From Porogramme epimiltina (Eukaryota > Basidiomycota > Agaricomycetes > Polyporales > Polyporaceae): DNA of 42,540 bases. The position numbers were made by a program, and so were the translations under genes. Under the pieces are notes generated by a model. It saw only the letters and a list, made by a program, of their open reading frames with translations. It ran no database searches and was not told the DNA's origin. Of this stretch, positions 10,813 to 21,900 are shown piece after piece (within the stretch, counting starts at the first letter, position 1; the number at the start of each line of letters is the position of its first letter). The stretch covers positions 1 through 42,540 of the forward strand of contig FTLJ01000657.1 in assembly GCA_900155495.1 (NCBI GenBank). The letters run 5' to 3'.

Positions 10813-12630
10813 GGTGGGACGGGGGAGCGGGTTCGCAGGGACGGCGAATGCAGCCGCGGGGCGGGATAAGAGGGGAAGGAGGGGAAGGCGGGGCAGGGCG
10901 ATGCCTGGCGGGACCGCGGGTGGTGGAGAAGAGGAAGAAGGACGAGCATGGCAGCGTCGGGGGTCTTGTGTGCAGAGGACGCTGTTGCCGGCGTTGCCCT
11001 CGGTCGCTGCAATCAACCAACGCAACCTATCACGCTTCTGCTAATCTTTTGGCGCCCATATCTCCCTGCCTCTTCTGGAACGCGACTCTCCCGCGATCGT
11101 GCCTTGCCGCCCTGCCCGTCCGACATTCCCCCTCTGCCCGACGCCCCACCATTCTCGCCCCCGCGACTGGCCCGCGCCACCTGCGCGTCCTGCGCGCAAC
11201 GTCGCCCCAGACCGCGCTCGCCGCCATCCGGCCACCCCCACCGCGACCATGCACTCCCACCCTCAACGCAGGTGCGCAAACCGTAATGCCCCGCCACCCG
11301 ACCAGCGTGCAGTGTCATCCAATCATCTGTCAACTTGACACGACTCCCGCGCCTCGCACAGCGATGGCTTGCCCACGTCCCCGTCGCACGCCCGCCATTT
11401 CCCCGGCGTGTAAACCCGGGCAGCCAGTCCACTCACAGCAGACGCCCCGCCAGACGGACAGCGCCTGCCGTCCGCGTTGCCGCCCGTCGCGCAGCGTGCA
11501 CCGCGCGGCGAGAGGGCCTCCCATCTTCCCCCGGCGGGAGTTGTACGGCGCGGCACGCGACGCCCCGGAAGCAAGAACAGGCCTACCACCGGGGCCTCGC
11601 CCCCCGCGCTCTCCCACACCCCGGGACGCCGTTGCAGAGCTGCGCGTGGACGCCGGAGGCAAAGCACTCACCACTTTCGGCGCGCCGCGCGCGCACGCGC
11701 GAATGTCCAAACGTCCACTTGCGCTCCTCCGTTCATGGGGCCCGCCTGTCTACGCAGCAGGGCCGCCCCAGTTGATCCTGCGATGGATCCGGCGGGGAGA
11801 GGGTGCTAGTGACATACCTGCATCAGCACGGGAGCCCGCGGTCGGACCGGGTGCCCTGGACTAGGTTATGACGTCGATTAGCTCGCTCCCCAGCGTCGGC
11901 CGCTATTCCGAAATCCCGCTCCGGCGTCGAGTCGTCCGCAAATGTCGTCCGTCGAGTTTATCAGCGGCACGGGGAGCTTCCGGGAACCACTAATTCGTAG
12001 TGCTACGGCACGGGTGCGAGGCTGGGTAACCTGTGGCTCTAATGAGTCAGGATGCTATACTCGTGCAGAAGACACATGCCTCTGCGCCACACTAGGAGCG
12101 GTGGCGCTCACTCGGAACGGACCAGGGACGCTGCGCTGTCGTAATCTTCGTTCGTCTTCGGAATACTAGGCTGGTCTTCGGAGAGAGAAGGGAAGCAAGT
12201 GTTTCTGGTTCTATGATCGTACGGGTGACGATATGTACACGTAGCAGTTCAGGTTTCAAAAATGGGTTCCGAAATTGACATGGAGACGGTAGCGCCGTGC
12301 GCGCCTCTACGACATCATCTCCTCACGTGACCGCGTTGCAGTGTGGCGTCACCGAATCTAGCTTCGGCGGTTACAGAAGCAACTTGGGCAACGGATGTCA
12401 AGTGAACATCGCCCGAGGCTTGAGACTTGCGGTGTTTGGAAGGTAGTTTTCTGACAGAGACCATCGAACCATGAATGCTGTTGTACAGAGGCGCGAATAC
12501 AACCCCTTTCCGCACAGGATGCCTATACTGCGCCGCCGGTACGACAGGAAGACTGAGAACAGAGAAGATCAACATTGAGGCCACCGCCTCAGCGGTCACA
12601 GATATCGCAGCAGCTACTGCGGTCATGTCG
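10813..12630. other. GC-rich intergenic region between the two membrane protein genes
   Basis: This 1.8 kb lies between two minus-strand genes and should contain the promoter of the 760-aa protein gene (from 10813) and the 3' UTR of the paralogue (below 12631). High GC leaves long frames open on both strands, but none has domain or splice support. The part from 11900 to 12630 is less GC-rich and also shows no gene. Confidence 0.55.
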
Positions 12631-13872
12631 CTACCTCTGCGTCTCTTCTATCCCAATGAACGAAGCTGAAGTCTCTGCTGGGCAGAGAAGGCCGAGTCAG
12701 AGAGAACGCTGCCAAGTATGTACGCATGAGCACTTACGCATAGCTCTAGAACCACTCGGCCCAGCCTCAGCCCCACCCGCAGTCCCAGTCACCGCGGCGC
12801 CCCCTGAATGAGCGGCGCCAGCAGCGGGCCCGGCTTGGACAGTTCCTGCCGCAGCCAGAACGGACACCGCACGACCGCCTTCTACGTCGCGCATGAACAG
12901 CGCGGACGGCGGGAGCGGGTTGCGTCGGGCCTTGTACCACTTCCATGCGCGGACGCTAAGGCCGACCGTGATCATCACTGCCAAGATGCCGCCGATGACG
13001 GACGGGACGATGGTCGCGTACAGGAGGCTGCTGGACCCTCCGGTGTCGTGAGGTGTGCTCGAGACTTCAGAGGGGGTGGGGGATAGAAACGAAGTCGTGG
13101 TGGTAGCCGTGGTTGGGGTTGCGGACACGGTCACGACGGTCATAGACGGAATAGTGAATGAAGAGGAAAGAGAAGTGATGCTGGTATCGTGGCTGAAGAG
13201 AGGAGAGTCAGAGGCGACGGATCATGGTAAGCGTGCGTAAGAAGCGGCAGAGAGAGACAATAGACTCACGTATAGACGATAGAGTCGAGGATCGCGAGCG
13301 CCCCGTGATTGACGACTTCGAGGAGGCGATTAGATTGGGGACCGAGCGACTCGTTCACGTACACCGGAACGGAATACGCCAACGCGTCTTGGGCTGCGCT
13401 GGCTCCGGTCCCTGCGTGGGAGAAGTTACCGACAATCTCGCCGTCGATCACGAACGTCAATTCTGCCCCGAGTGCATTGTCCACGATGCAGTAGACATAG
13501 ACCGCGGTGCCTGTGGCCGAGACGTGTATATACTGTGAGCACTGCACCACGGGCGTTTTCAATGGTAGAAAACGTACCCTGGAACGTTACTGACGCTTTC
13601 ACGTCGTCGCCTGAGATGGACGTTGAGTGCCAGGTCCCCAAGAACGGCACGCTGGCGTCGATAGGTACCTCCGTGCAGTTCGTGCAATTTGTTTCCCATG
13701 CGCCCTCTGGAGAGTAGGTGACAAGAGGGGCAGTGGAGTCGGCTCTGAATATGTCATCGATTGTTGCATTGACAGGGAACGCGGAGACTGTGAGGAGAGG
13801 GAGAAGGGGAGGCCAGACTGTTGCGCCGAGAATGAACGAGGCCAACAGAGGTTTGAGCAGCCTGTTGGCCAT
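12631..13872 (-). CDS. Single-pass membrane protein, paralogue of the 760-aa protein, short tail (341 aa)
   Basis: Exons in transcription order: 13578-13872, 13270-13510, 12738-13180, 12631-12677. Introns are 67, 89 and 60 nt with GTACGT, GTGAGT and GTAAGT donors, and phases close to 341 residues. The start opens a signal peptide (MANRLLKPLLASFILGATVW). The ectodomain shares with its neighbour VNATIDDIF, TYSPEGAWE, TFQGTAVYVYCIV, the VPVYVNESL block and ILDSIVYT. The first two introns sit at the same codons as those of the neighbour. A Thr-rich stalk precedes a membrane helix (about 231-255), followed by WKWYKARR and a short Ala/Gly-rich tail. The last exon relies on a GTAAGT donor with a CTGAC branch site 18 nt before CCCAG. 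Without it the frame would end at 12697. The two genes are a tandem duplicate pair. Function is unknown. Confidence 0.82.
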
Positions 13873-14879
13873 GCGGCATTTGCGTGGAGCACGGGACCGC
13901 GATAAGGTGATCTCAGCTTTAACGTTTTTACGCCAGAGATCTGGTCGTTGTAAGCGCACTACAGCTTGGAGGAATTTGAGTGGCTCGAACTCCGTGGCGT
14001 GGTAGGAATGTGAACGAGACAAACGACGCTGGGACACCGCAAGCGGACGATCCCTCAGACTTTAGGTAGTTAGACATGTTTATAAAGTCCGATTGGACGG
14101 TCTCATGCGGTCTTGCTTCGGGTATGTGGTACCTGTATTGAATTTGAAGTTACGTGAGAGGACTTTCAGTTGATGATCAGAATCATCGGACGGCTCACCC
14201 GGTAGATGCGGACGTTGGTCTCATGTCTTGCCAGCATAAAGCGTGTAAACACTACAGAGATATACCCAGGGATGGGTTCGTATGACAGTGGGTAATGAAG
14301 GCCGGTAAGCGTTGGAAACCCGACTACTTACCCAGGGTAGGCACTAGATAGTGCGTAGAAAGGTGCATACAACCCGCGACTTATTTGTGCGGACCACTAC
14401 AAGCGTTATATAAGCACACGATGGGCCTACTCAATTTGGCAATCCGATGTTGCTCAGCCTCCGGTGAACTGTGAGCTAAACCTGACAGTAGGGGTACAAT
14501 ATTAGGTCTGCAACTTGCATTTTCGGAGGCCCCCAATCACGCTTGTCGCGCCATATTGCAGGAATAAGTTCAGGTCTCTTCAGATGTGCCGCATACAAGT
14601 TGTTACACGTGATCGCGCCCCCTACAATGACGTCACACTGCAAGAACGTTCGGTGCATGGAGGGGCAAAGGGCGTCATCCTGCTCCTCTACGGGTTGACA
14701 AGGTCTGAAGATGGCGAGACAGAGTGACGAATGTCCGACGTCATCTTGGTCACAGATCGAGGTACGGACACCTACTTCAGCAGCGAGTGAGCCCTTTCGA
14801 GCCACCTTTGCACCCCGCTGCGTACTTGTCACCACTGCCCCTGAACATCATACTGTCGCCTATATCCTCGTTGAACACC
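13873..14879. other. Intergenic region between divergent genes
   Basis: About 1 kb between the minus-strand membrane protein start and the plus-strand mitochondrial protein start. It should hold both promoters. A TATATAA at 14407-14413 is too far (about 470 bp) from the ATG at 14880 unless the leader is long or spliced. No further gene is visible. Confidence 0.5.
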
Positions 14880-15407
14880 ATGTCCATGTTGCGCACTGCC
14901 ATCTCAACCACCACCCGCTCCGCTGTCGCTTCAAGCGCCAGGTGTTTCCACGCATCGGCCCCGGCCTCGCGCACCGTAGTCGAGAAGGTATCAGAGGTTG
15001 CAGACAAGGTGCGTCGCGCCCTCTCTTACGCCGCTCAGGGGTAAGCCTGAGCGTTGCGCGCGGGAGCAGGTCAACAAGTCCGTCGGGAAGGGTCTCGCGT
15101 CGGCGATTGAGAAGGGTGAGCAGGCAACGGAGAAGACAAAGGAAACGATTGGTACGTAAACCGCCCCCCCTCGACCATTGCAGCCGCCGCCGAGCCTACG
15201 TACTTATCTCGCGACGACCAGGGGTCGCGAAGGATAAGGCGGAGGAAGCGTCCGAGGTTGCGAGCCAAAAAGCGAATCAGGCACGTCGCGCGCGTTGTGT
15301 ACAGCTTTCGTTGTTGGTTGCTGAGCATTTGTTCTTAGACTGCTGCCGGCGTGCGGGAGGGCGCGCGGGATGTCAAGAACGACGTGAAGAAAGAGCTTAG
15401 GAAATGA
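14880..15407 (+). CDS. Small predicted mitochondrial helical (LEA-like) protein (112 aa)
   Basis: Exons 14880-15008, 15070-15151, 15222-15280 and 15339-15407 give 112 residues. The N-terminus (MSMLRTAISTTTRSAVASSA, then RCFHASAP) is Arg/Ser/Ala-rich without acidic residues, a typical mitochondrial presequence. The mature part is almost entirely charged Lys/Glu/Ala-rich sequence (KGEQATEKTKETIG, AKDKAEEASEVASQKANQ, DVKNDVKKELRK). It fits a long amphipathic helix like those of late-embryogenesis-abundant-type proteins. The third intron (15281-15338) uses a GC donor (CAG|GCACGT) and ends TTCTTAG. Reading through it would break the frame, so the GC-AG intron is well supported by the restored helix. 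A role in protecting mitochondria under stress is plausible from the composition only. Confidence 0.8.
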
Positions 15408-16035
15408 GCGTGCCGCTTGTCTACGTAACTGAAGCTGTAGATGAACACTCACATTGTAACATTAAAGGATCTATAAGGTAGTTGCTACATGCCATGACAT
15501 CTTCCTCACGTCTTCCAACGCGTTTGTCCGAAGTTCGAAGTTCGAACCGGTATGCTCACTACTCCTTGATACCCGCTCGTCCCCCCTGGCACGCCGAAGA
15601 TATCTCCGCAACTTCGAAACGTTTTGAGCATTGAAATCAAGATGAATGGTACAGGTGAACGTCAATACCGTGCAATGTCGTAAGGTGGATTATAGCATCC
15701 CGAGGTCCGAAGTCGTCACGGCCTTCCGCACCCGAACTCTTCGCGCGCGCCCCCGCTTTCCTTCCATCTCCTTTCGTCGTTTTCAGTAGGACCGACGCAT
15801 CACACGCACCGCGCGCACGCGTAACGGTCCAGCAGAAACGAACGGAAATGCAATTAGCAGTGAGCGAAGCGACGAGGGAAGGGAAAGGGAAGGGATAGAG
15901 GGGTGTGGGGGGCCGGGTGGGCGGCAGCCATACGAGGTCTGCGTCTACTAGTGTACGGAAAGTCGCGGGATATAGGTACCATATTTTCGTTCCATATATA
16001 CGAAGACACGCCTCCGACCCTAACGCCTCCCCTGT
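15408..16035. other. Intergenic region between convergent genes
   Basis: About 630 bp with the 3' UTRs of the mitochondrial protein gene and of ERG5. No frame with domain or splice support is visible. Confidence 0.6.
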
Positions 16036-18350
16036 CTAGGCGGAGAAGGGCGGGGCCCACGCGGGCGTGCGCGGGGTGAACTTCATCAGGCAGCCGTCCT
16101 TGGGGAAGAGCGTCGCGATGATCCTGTAGGGAGCGTGCGGTCAGCCTCCTGAGCGGAAGTCACGGACGCGGTAGCAGGCGAGATACTCACTGGACCTTGT
16201 CGCTCTCCGACGTCTGGACGTGGTCGAAGTTGAGGAGCATCGCCGCGTCCGCGAGGACGATCATGATGTTCATGATCGCGTACTCGACGCCGATGCACCT
16301 GTGCGGGCCGTTGCCGAAGATGAGGTAGTTCTTCGGGTTCTGGTTCGCGCTGCCCTCGGGGTCGAGCCAGCGGTCGGGCTGGAGCTCGCCGGGCTGGGGG
16401 AACACCTCGGGGTCGTGCACGGACGGGTAGATGGACGCGATGACCATGCTGCCCGAGGGCACCGTGTAGCTGTCCGAGATCGGGAACGCCTTCGTCGCGA
16501 GGTAGGGCACCATCGTCACGGGCGGCTTCACGCGCAGGCTCTCGCGCACGAACGCGCGCAGGTACGTCATCTCGTCGAGCATCTCGAGCGTGAGCGCGCG
16601 GTGCGGGTCGCCGCCGCGCACGCGCTCCTGCTCCGCGCGCACCTTGGCGAGGATCTCGGGGTGGTCCGCGAGGTGCTGGAAGCCGTAGATCGCGCCGGAG
16701 CTCATCGCGTCCTGCGAGGCGAAGAGGAAGGAGAAGACGACCATCGCCATCTCGCGGTCCGAGAAGTCCGTGCGGCCCTTGTAGCTCGGCTCCGCCATCG
16801 TGCTCACCCAGTGGTCGAGCATGCACTCGGGCTCCTTGCCGGCGGCCATTGCGGCCTTGCTCTTCGCGGCGGCGTCCATGAGGTGCTTCATCGCGATCTT
16901 GCGCGCCTGGATAGCCTTCCACACCTTGGTGCCGGGGAACGCGAAGGGGAAGTTGACGAGCTCGAGCGCGACGGTGATGCGCCAGTAGTTCTCCGTGATC
17001 TCGCGCGCGGCGTCGTCCTCGATGTGGGGGCCGCAGAAAACGCGGAGGGAGGTGTCCATGTTGAGATCACGGCAGGTCATCATGATCGACTTGGGGGAGG
17101 CATCGGCAGCAGCGCCCGTAAGCCACTGCTTGAAATGTTTCCTCGTGATCTGGTCCTGGACGTTCATGTAGATCCTATATGGCAAAATGTGAGCAACGGG
17201 ACTCGAGCAGCATGTGATTAAAGTAGGTGGCCAGCACAGCGTTGACGTTGTGGAGGCAAAGGCAACGTTTCAAGGGACAACGCCGGGTGTCCCGACGATC
17301 AGTGTGCGCCCGAGTCAACACATGGTTTTGTGGCGTATTGCCAACCAGGGCTGTCCGATCGACGAAGCTTCGCGGCGCGCGCAAGGCTGGAGCATATTTA
17401 AACGACACCGAATTACCCCTCTGGGATCTCCACACCCGCCCCGGCGGCAATAAGATGTGGGGCGTAATACAGGTTTGTGCCAGGCAACCGGATGCATAGT
17501 CTAACTCAGCGACGAACTTTAGGACATTCATAGACCAGGCGAGATCGATCGAAATGGAAAGAAGAAAGGCTACAAGTGGGCAAGAAGGCGAAGACGACAA
17601 GATTACGTACCCAAGAGCTTTGCGGGTGAAGAGTGTGTTGAGGACCTTGCGGTACTCTACGTGTACTTTTCCGTTAAGGAAGACCCTACAGGAAGGAAGA
17701 ATATGAGTGATGACGCACAGCGCGCCCACATGGATGTGCTTCTTACCAGTTATCCGGCGACAGAATCTGCTTCGCGGAGTGCACGAGACAAGGTTCGGCA
17801 TGGTTGGGCGAGTTGAAAACTTTGCGCGAGTACTCGTTGGAGGTGGCCATTACGATAAAGCTGCATTTGACATGGAGGGCAGGCGCGGGGATACGGTATA
17901 CGACAGGACCGGTGCAAGCATGATAGGCGTTGCCGGAGCGAGACGAGCGGGAGCACAACGGGGAACACAAACGGTTAGAAGAAAGCTTAAAGAGGCGCAT
18001 GTGGCCCAGAGAGAAGGATACTATTCTTACATGTTGAATACGCTGACGGCGGAGAGGGCGCCCGAATTCCACTGTTTCATGTAGTTCTCCAGGGTGGGCT
18101 TCATGGAGTCGACAAACTTGCCAATGACGGGGATGGTCCAGTTGTCACCGGGGAGCTGACGCTTCTTGAGGCGCCATACGGCCTGCTCGAGTGCGAGGAG
18201 GGAGAGGACGATGGCGGCGGTGGTCCAAAGCCATGTCGCGGCGCCGGGGGAGACGGTGAAGAGGGAGGGAACGGGGATGTGGCCAGAGGCGTCGGCGGTG
18301 AAGGCGGGGATGGAGGCAGAGGCGGAACGTTCTCTGAGCGCGGAGGCCAT
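16036..18350 (-). CDS. ERG5: Sterol C-22 desaturase, cytochrome P450 CYP61 (526 aa)
   Basis: Exons in order: 18031-18350, 17747-17860, 17611-17685, 16191-17174, 16036-16123; the phases close to 526 residues. The enzyme introduces the C-22(23) double bond in the ergosterol side chain at the endoplasmic reticulum. An N-terminal membrane anchor (about residues 40-60) is followed by the CYP61-typical SVFNIFIVMATSNEY and NWVFLNGKVHVEYRK segments. The I-helix is FASQDAMSS (about 321-329), the ExxR motif is ESLR (about 381-384), and the heme loop FGNGPHRCIG has its Cys ligand near 463. Length and motif order match the family. The third intron (17175-17610, 436 nt) is unusually long for this window, and intron 1 is 170 nt. 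The others are 61-67 nt. A CACGTG at 18603-18608 lies about 250 bp upstream; its relevance is unknown. Confidence 0.96.
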
Positions 18351-18918
18351 GGCTGGAGAACGATTAGCTCGGGGTGGAACGAGAGCTGCGAGGGAGGACC
18401 GACCGGGCGACGAGTCGTGACGAGGGCGACTCGCTTGGGCCGTACTTCAAATCGGAGCTCCCCCGATACACCCGCGGCCCTCCTCACACACCCTCCTTCC
18501 GTCCCCCGGCCGTCCGACAGCCCCCAGCACGCCCCCATTGGCTCCCCCAAGAATCGTAAGATTTCTCCCCTCGCCATCAGTCACGCCTAGCCCTGTCACA
18601 GTCACGTGGCCGCGTCCTGCCCTCTCCCGGTCCGTGGCGCCGAGGCCCTCGTCAGCATACGCGACGCCTCCCCGGATGATATCCGCACTTATCGCTGCAG
18701 TCCGCAATTTTTCGATCTGTGGCCCGCGCCCTCTGCGCTATGATTGCTCAGCATGATGATGTCGTCCAATGTCATTCCAATCACTCGTCCAGCCTCCTAC
18801 GGCAGGGATCCAACAATCTCAGCAACGCAGCACAACCCACACGGCCGTCCGAACGGCGTCGGCCCCCGCTCCGCTCAATCCTCCTCGACACAACACAGCG
18901 CCACAGCGCGAACCTCTG
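18351..18918. other. ERG5 promoter region and 3' flank of the 804-aa gene
   Basis: About 570 bp between two minus-strand genes. It contains the ERG5 5' flank and a CACGTG E-box at 18603-18608. No gene is seen. Confidence 0.55.
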
Positions 18919-21391
18919 TCAACAGCCCGCCTGCGCTATTCCGCGCCGCCGAGGCATCCGCACGACCGCCTTCGCGCCCACAAACGCCCTCTTCCGCGCC
19001 TCCAAGCTCGTCACGTCCCCCACGCGCGGCAGCGGCAGCACGCTGGGGAGGAACGGCGCCGGCGAGCCCCACACCGGCCGCTCCGCGTGCTGTTGCGGCT
19101 CCCTCGCGCGCCGCGGCCGCTCGGCCGCGGCTCTGTGCGCGGGGCCGAGGCGGGGGTCCAGAGGCGGGCTCGGCGGCTCGGGGGCGCGCCGCGCGCGCTC
19201 GCTTGCGCCGGGTAGGGGGTCGAGTGCGCCATCGGTGTCCGCGTCGATGTACGTCGCGGCCGAGCGCAGCCGCACGCGGACGCCCGAGTCCGTCCAGAGC
19301 GAGCCGGGCGTGCCCTGGGTCGTCGGCACGAACGACAGCGGGCGCGTCGTGGGCGGCGGCGGCGGCAGCGTGACCGCGCCGAGGGCGCGCGAGGGTGCCG
19401 TGGAGGAGATGAGGCTCTGCGCGCGGGCGCGCATCGCGGCTATGTCGCGCTCGTACGAGTCTGCGGGATCGTCCTCTGTGGCCATGGGGTCGTCTTGGGC
19501 CGTGAGCCGGGCTGCGCAGACACGTCAGTTGTTGGTGTCGTCGAACGAGCGAACGCTGAAAAGACTCACGCCAGACACGCGTAACTCGCCTCGGGGTGCC
19601 CACCATGGGCCGCACGACGAGGGGCACCCTCTGCGGCCCTCCCCTAGCCGTTTGTGCTGCTTCCTCGCGCCTCGCCAGCATTTCCGCGTGTCTCGCTGCC
19701 GACTCCTCACGTCTCGCCGTAAGAACCGCAGACCGCCTTGACATCTGGTCTAGCCTCGACAACGCCTGCACCCACGCCATGTCCGACTCGTCCTCGCCCG
19801 TATCGTCTGCGTACTCCCGCGTCAGCACGCTCGCCATGTCCCCCGCCGCCTGTGCGCGCGGCGGGGCGCGCACCGTCTCCTCTTCCCCATCCGAGTCGTA
19901 CCGCCGGCGCACGCGGTAGCTGCGCTGCTGCGTGTAGTCTTCATCATCCTCGTCTGCATCTTGGCCTGTCGCCGCGGAGAGCAGCGCCGTGGCCCGTATC
20001 TCCCGTGCGCGCGAGATCATCGCCCGCAGGCGCGCCGTGCTCGCGATCGCGTACGCGTCGTCCCGGAGCCCGCGAGTCGCGGGGTTGGGTGGCCTAACTG
20101 CGCGCGTCGGGAGCGAGAGAGGGCCGTCGTGCGTGCTGTCTGCAAGGCGGCTCGAGTTCGAGGCGCCGCCTTCGCGAGCTGCGATGGGTGCGACGGAAGG
20201 GGCCGTCGCGGCCGTGGGGGCCAAGGGCCGGATGTACCGTGGACGAGCGACTGGCTCTTGCGCGCGACGGAGGCGGCTGGACATAGTAGGAGTGGTGGGC
20301 GTATCCTCGCCGGCGCCGTTCTCGGAATGTCGTCCTGCGTCGTTCGCCTCGGGCCTTGTGCGCCTCGCACGTGGTACGACTGTCATGCGGTGACCAGTGG
20401 GCGACATCGAGAATACAATGTCCGTCGCGGCTGACTCCGAGCCCGCGCGGGGCCTCGTACGGCTGGTTGAGGTGACAGTTGCATTGGAGCTGCCGCTGGA
20501 GCTGGAGCCGCTGCCGCTCCCGGTGGGTGTGGCGGCGTTGCGGGCAGGAGCAGCCGCATCAGCCCGGGTACGCTGGATCCATTCCATGAGCGATTCGGTC
20601 TGCTGGGATATGCGCGAAATGTCTTGTTGGATCTCTTGCGCGAGCCGTGTCACTCTGGTTGTGATCCCGGTGGGCAGAGGGGCCGGGGACGAGCCGACGG
20701 AGGGCGTGGTAGCGGTCGAACGTCCCGCACCGACTGCGGAAGAAGGGGTGACAGAAGAGGAAGAAGGCGCACCGGGCGTGCTCGCAGAGGCCGTGGGATT
20801 GTGGGACTGGGAAGACGAGGTGCGAGCAGCGACCATCATGCCCAAGGACGTCGCCGCCTCGTCCTCGGCCCGCTGGCGGAGCGAGTGCTCCAGCATCGAC
20901 CGCCTACTGGCCACCCGCGCCGTCGCCTCGCGGAGGTCCTCGCGCGCGACGGGGAGCCTCTCGAGCCGCTCTTCGGTGAACTGCAGGATGGCGCGGCGGA
21001 GTTCGTCCAGCTCGCTCGCACGCTCGCGCACGCTCTGGGTCGACGTCTGCAGCTGCGCGCGCAGCGCGGAAAGGGTGGGATCGGAGGCGGGAACGCGGCG
21101 CGGGAACGTCGGCGACGGTGGGGGGAGGGCTGGCGAGTCCATCGAGAAGGTGGAGGTGCCGTCGGAGGAGATAACGATGACGTCGTGACCAGGATCCATG
21201 CCGCTGGCGTCGCCCCCGCGTGCTGCCCTGCTCGTGTTGCTCACCTCCGTCGTGGACGTGGACGTGTGCATGCGTACCGAGGCGGCCTGGGAAACGCCGC
21301 CGTTGAGCGTACTGAGTCCTTCGAACGCGTCCTGGATGAGTGCGGCGGAATGACGGAGTTGACGTTGGGTCTCTTCGATCTCGTGTTCCAT
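18919..21391 (-). CDS. Large disordered/coiled-coil protein of unknown function (804 aa)
   Basis: Two exons, 19570-21391 and 18919-19511, are joined by a 58-nt intron (GTGAGT..CTGAC..GCAG). The result is RVWPRLTAQDDPMATEDD and a total of 804 residues. The unspliced first frame would run on into a long Arg/Ala-rich stretch that is an out-of-frame artefact. The N-terminus is a short coiled coil (EHEIEETQRQLRHSAALI). Residues 70-78 (DVIVISSDG) match a SUMO-interacting motif. A longer coiled coil spans about 105-185 (SVRERASELDELRRAIL). Smaller helical segments follow, including QQDISRISQQTESLMEWIQR and RRSAVLTARREESAARHAEM. The rest is Ser/Thr/Pro/Ala-rich and probably disordered. There is no signal peptide or membrane segment, and no catalytic domain is recognised. 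A nuclear scaffold is one possibility, but this rests only on composition. Confidence 0.7.
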
Positions 21392-21900
21392 GGAAGTTTG
21401 GCTCCCGTAAAAGCCGTCGAGGTTCTGTGGACGAGTGGGGGCCTAGCAGAGCAATATGACTTCTTGCACAAAGTGCTATAGTATAGTTGCGCACCGAGAC
21501 GGTGTCGCGAGCGTCCCACTACTCCGATATCTTACTAGGTCCACTGGGCGATGTGATCCACGGAGTGGATGGCAAAGAGCAAAGCCGGTGAGCTCTCAGA
21601 AGCGAGACAGACAGGTTCAGGACAGCAAAGCGTAAAGTCGACACCCCGTCGGTGGATGGTCAAGAACAAGAGTGGTCAGCCGCTGGGCAATGCAGTGGAA
21701 CCGGTTACTCGACCGAAAGCGCTCGATGGGGTCAAGGTTCAAACAGAGTGTTGAACGTTGTTGTAAACGCCGATGACATGGAGAAACCAGAGCAAATGCG
21801 AAAGCCTGCATTGACAATACAATAAGAATACTTTTGAATACCGGCAGGGCCAGAGCCACTCGACCCAATCAACGACCTCGCCTCAGAAATCGTCACTGCA
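21392..21900. other. Intergenic region
   Basis: About 510 bp between two minus-strand genes. It holds the promoter of the 804-aa gene and the 3' UTR of the Utp12-domain gene. No gene is visible. Confidence 0.55.

Noticed and set aside
10575..11864. 429-codon plus-strand frame
   Set aside because: It runs antisense to the 5' end of the membrane protein gene and into GC-rich intergenic DNA. It is Arg/Pro-rich with no domain, and overlapping frames are open in other phases.
12315..12626. 103-codon minus-strand frame just after the 341-aa membrane protein
   Set aside because: It begins a few bases past that gene's stop and has no similarity or splice support. It is likely 3' UTR.
16220..17221. 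333-codon plus-strand frame
   Set aside because: Exact antisense shadow of the main ERG5 exon. It is rich in His/Arg/Val as expected from complementing GC-rich codons.
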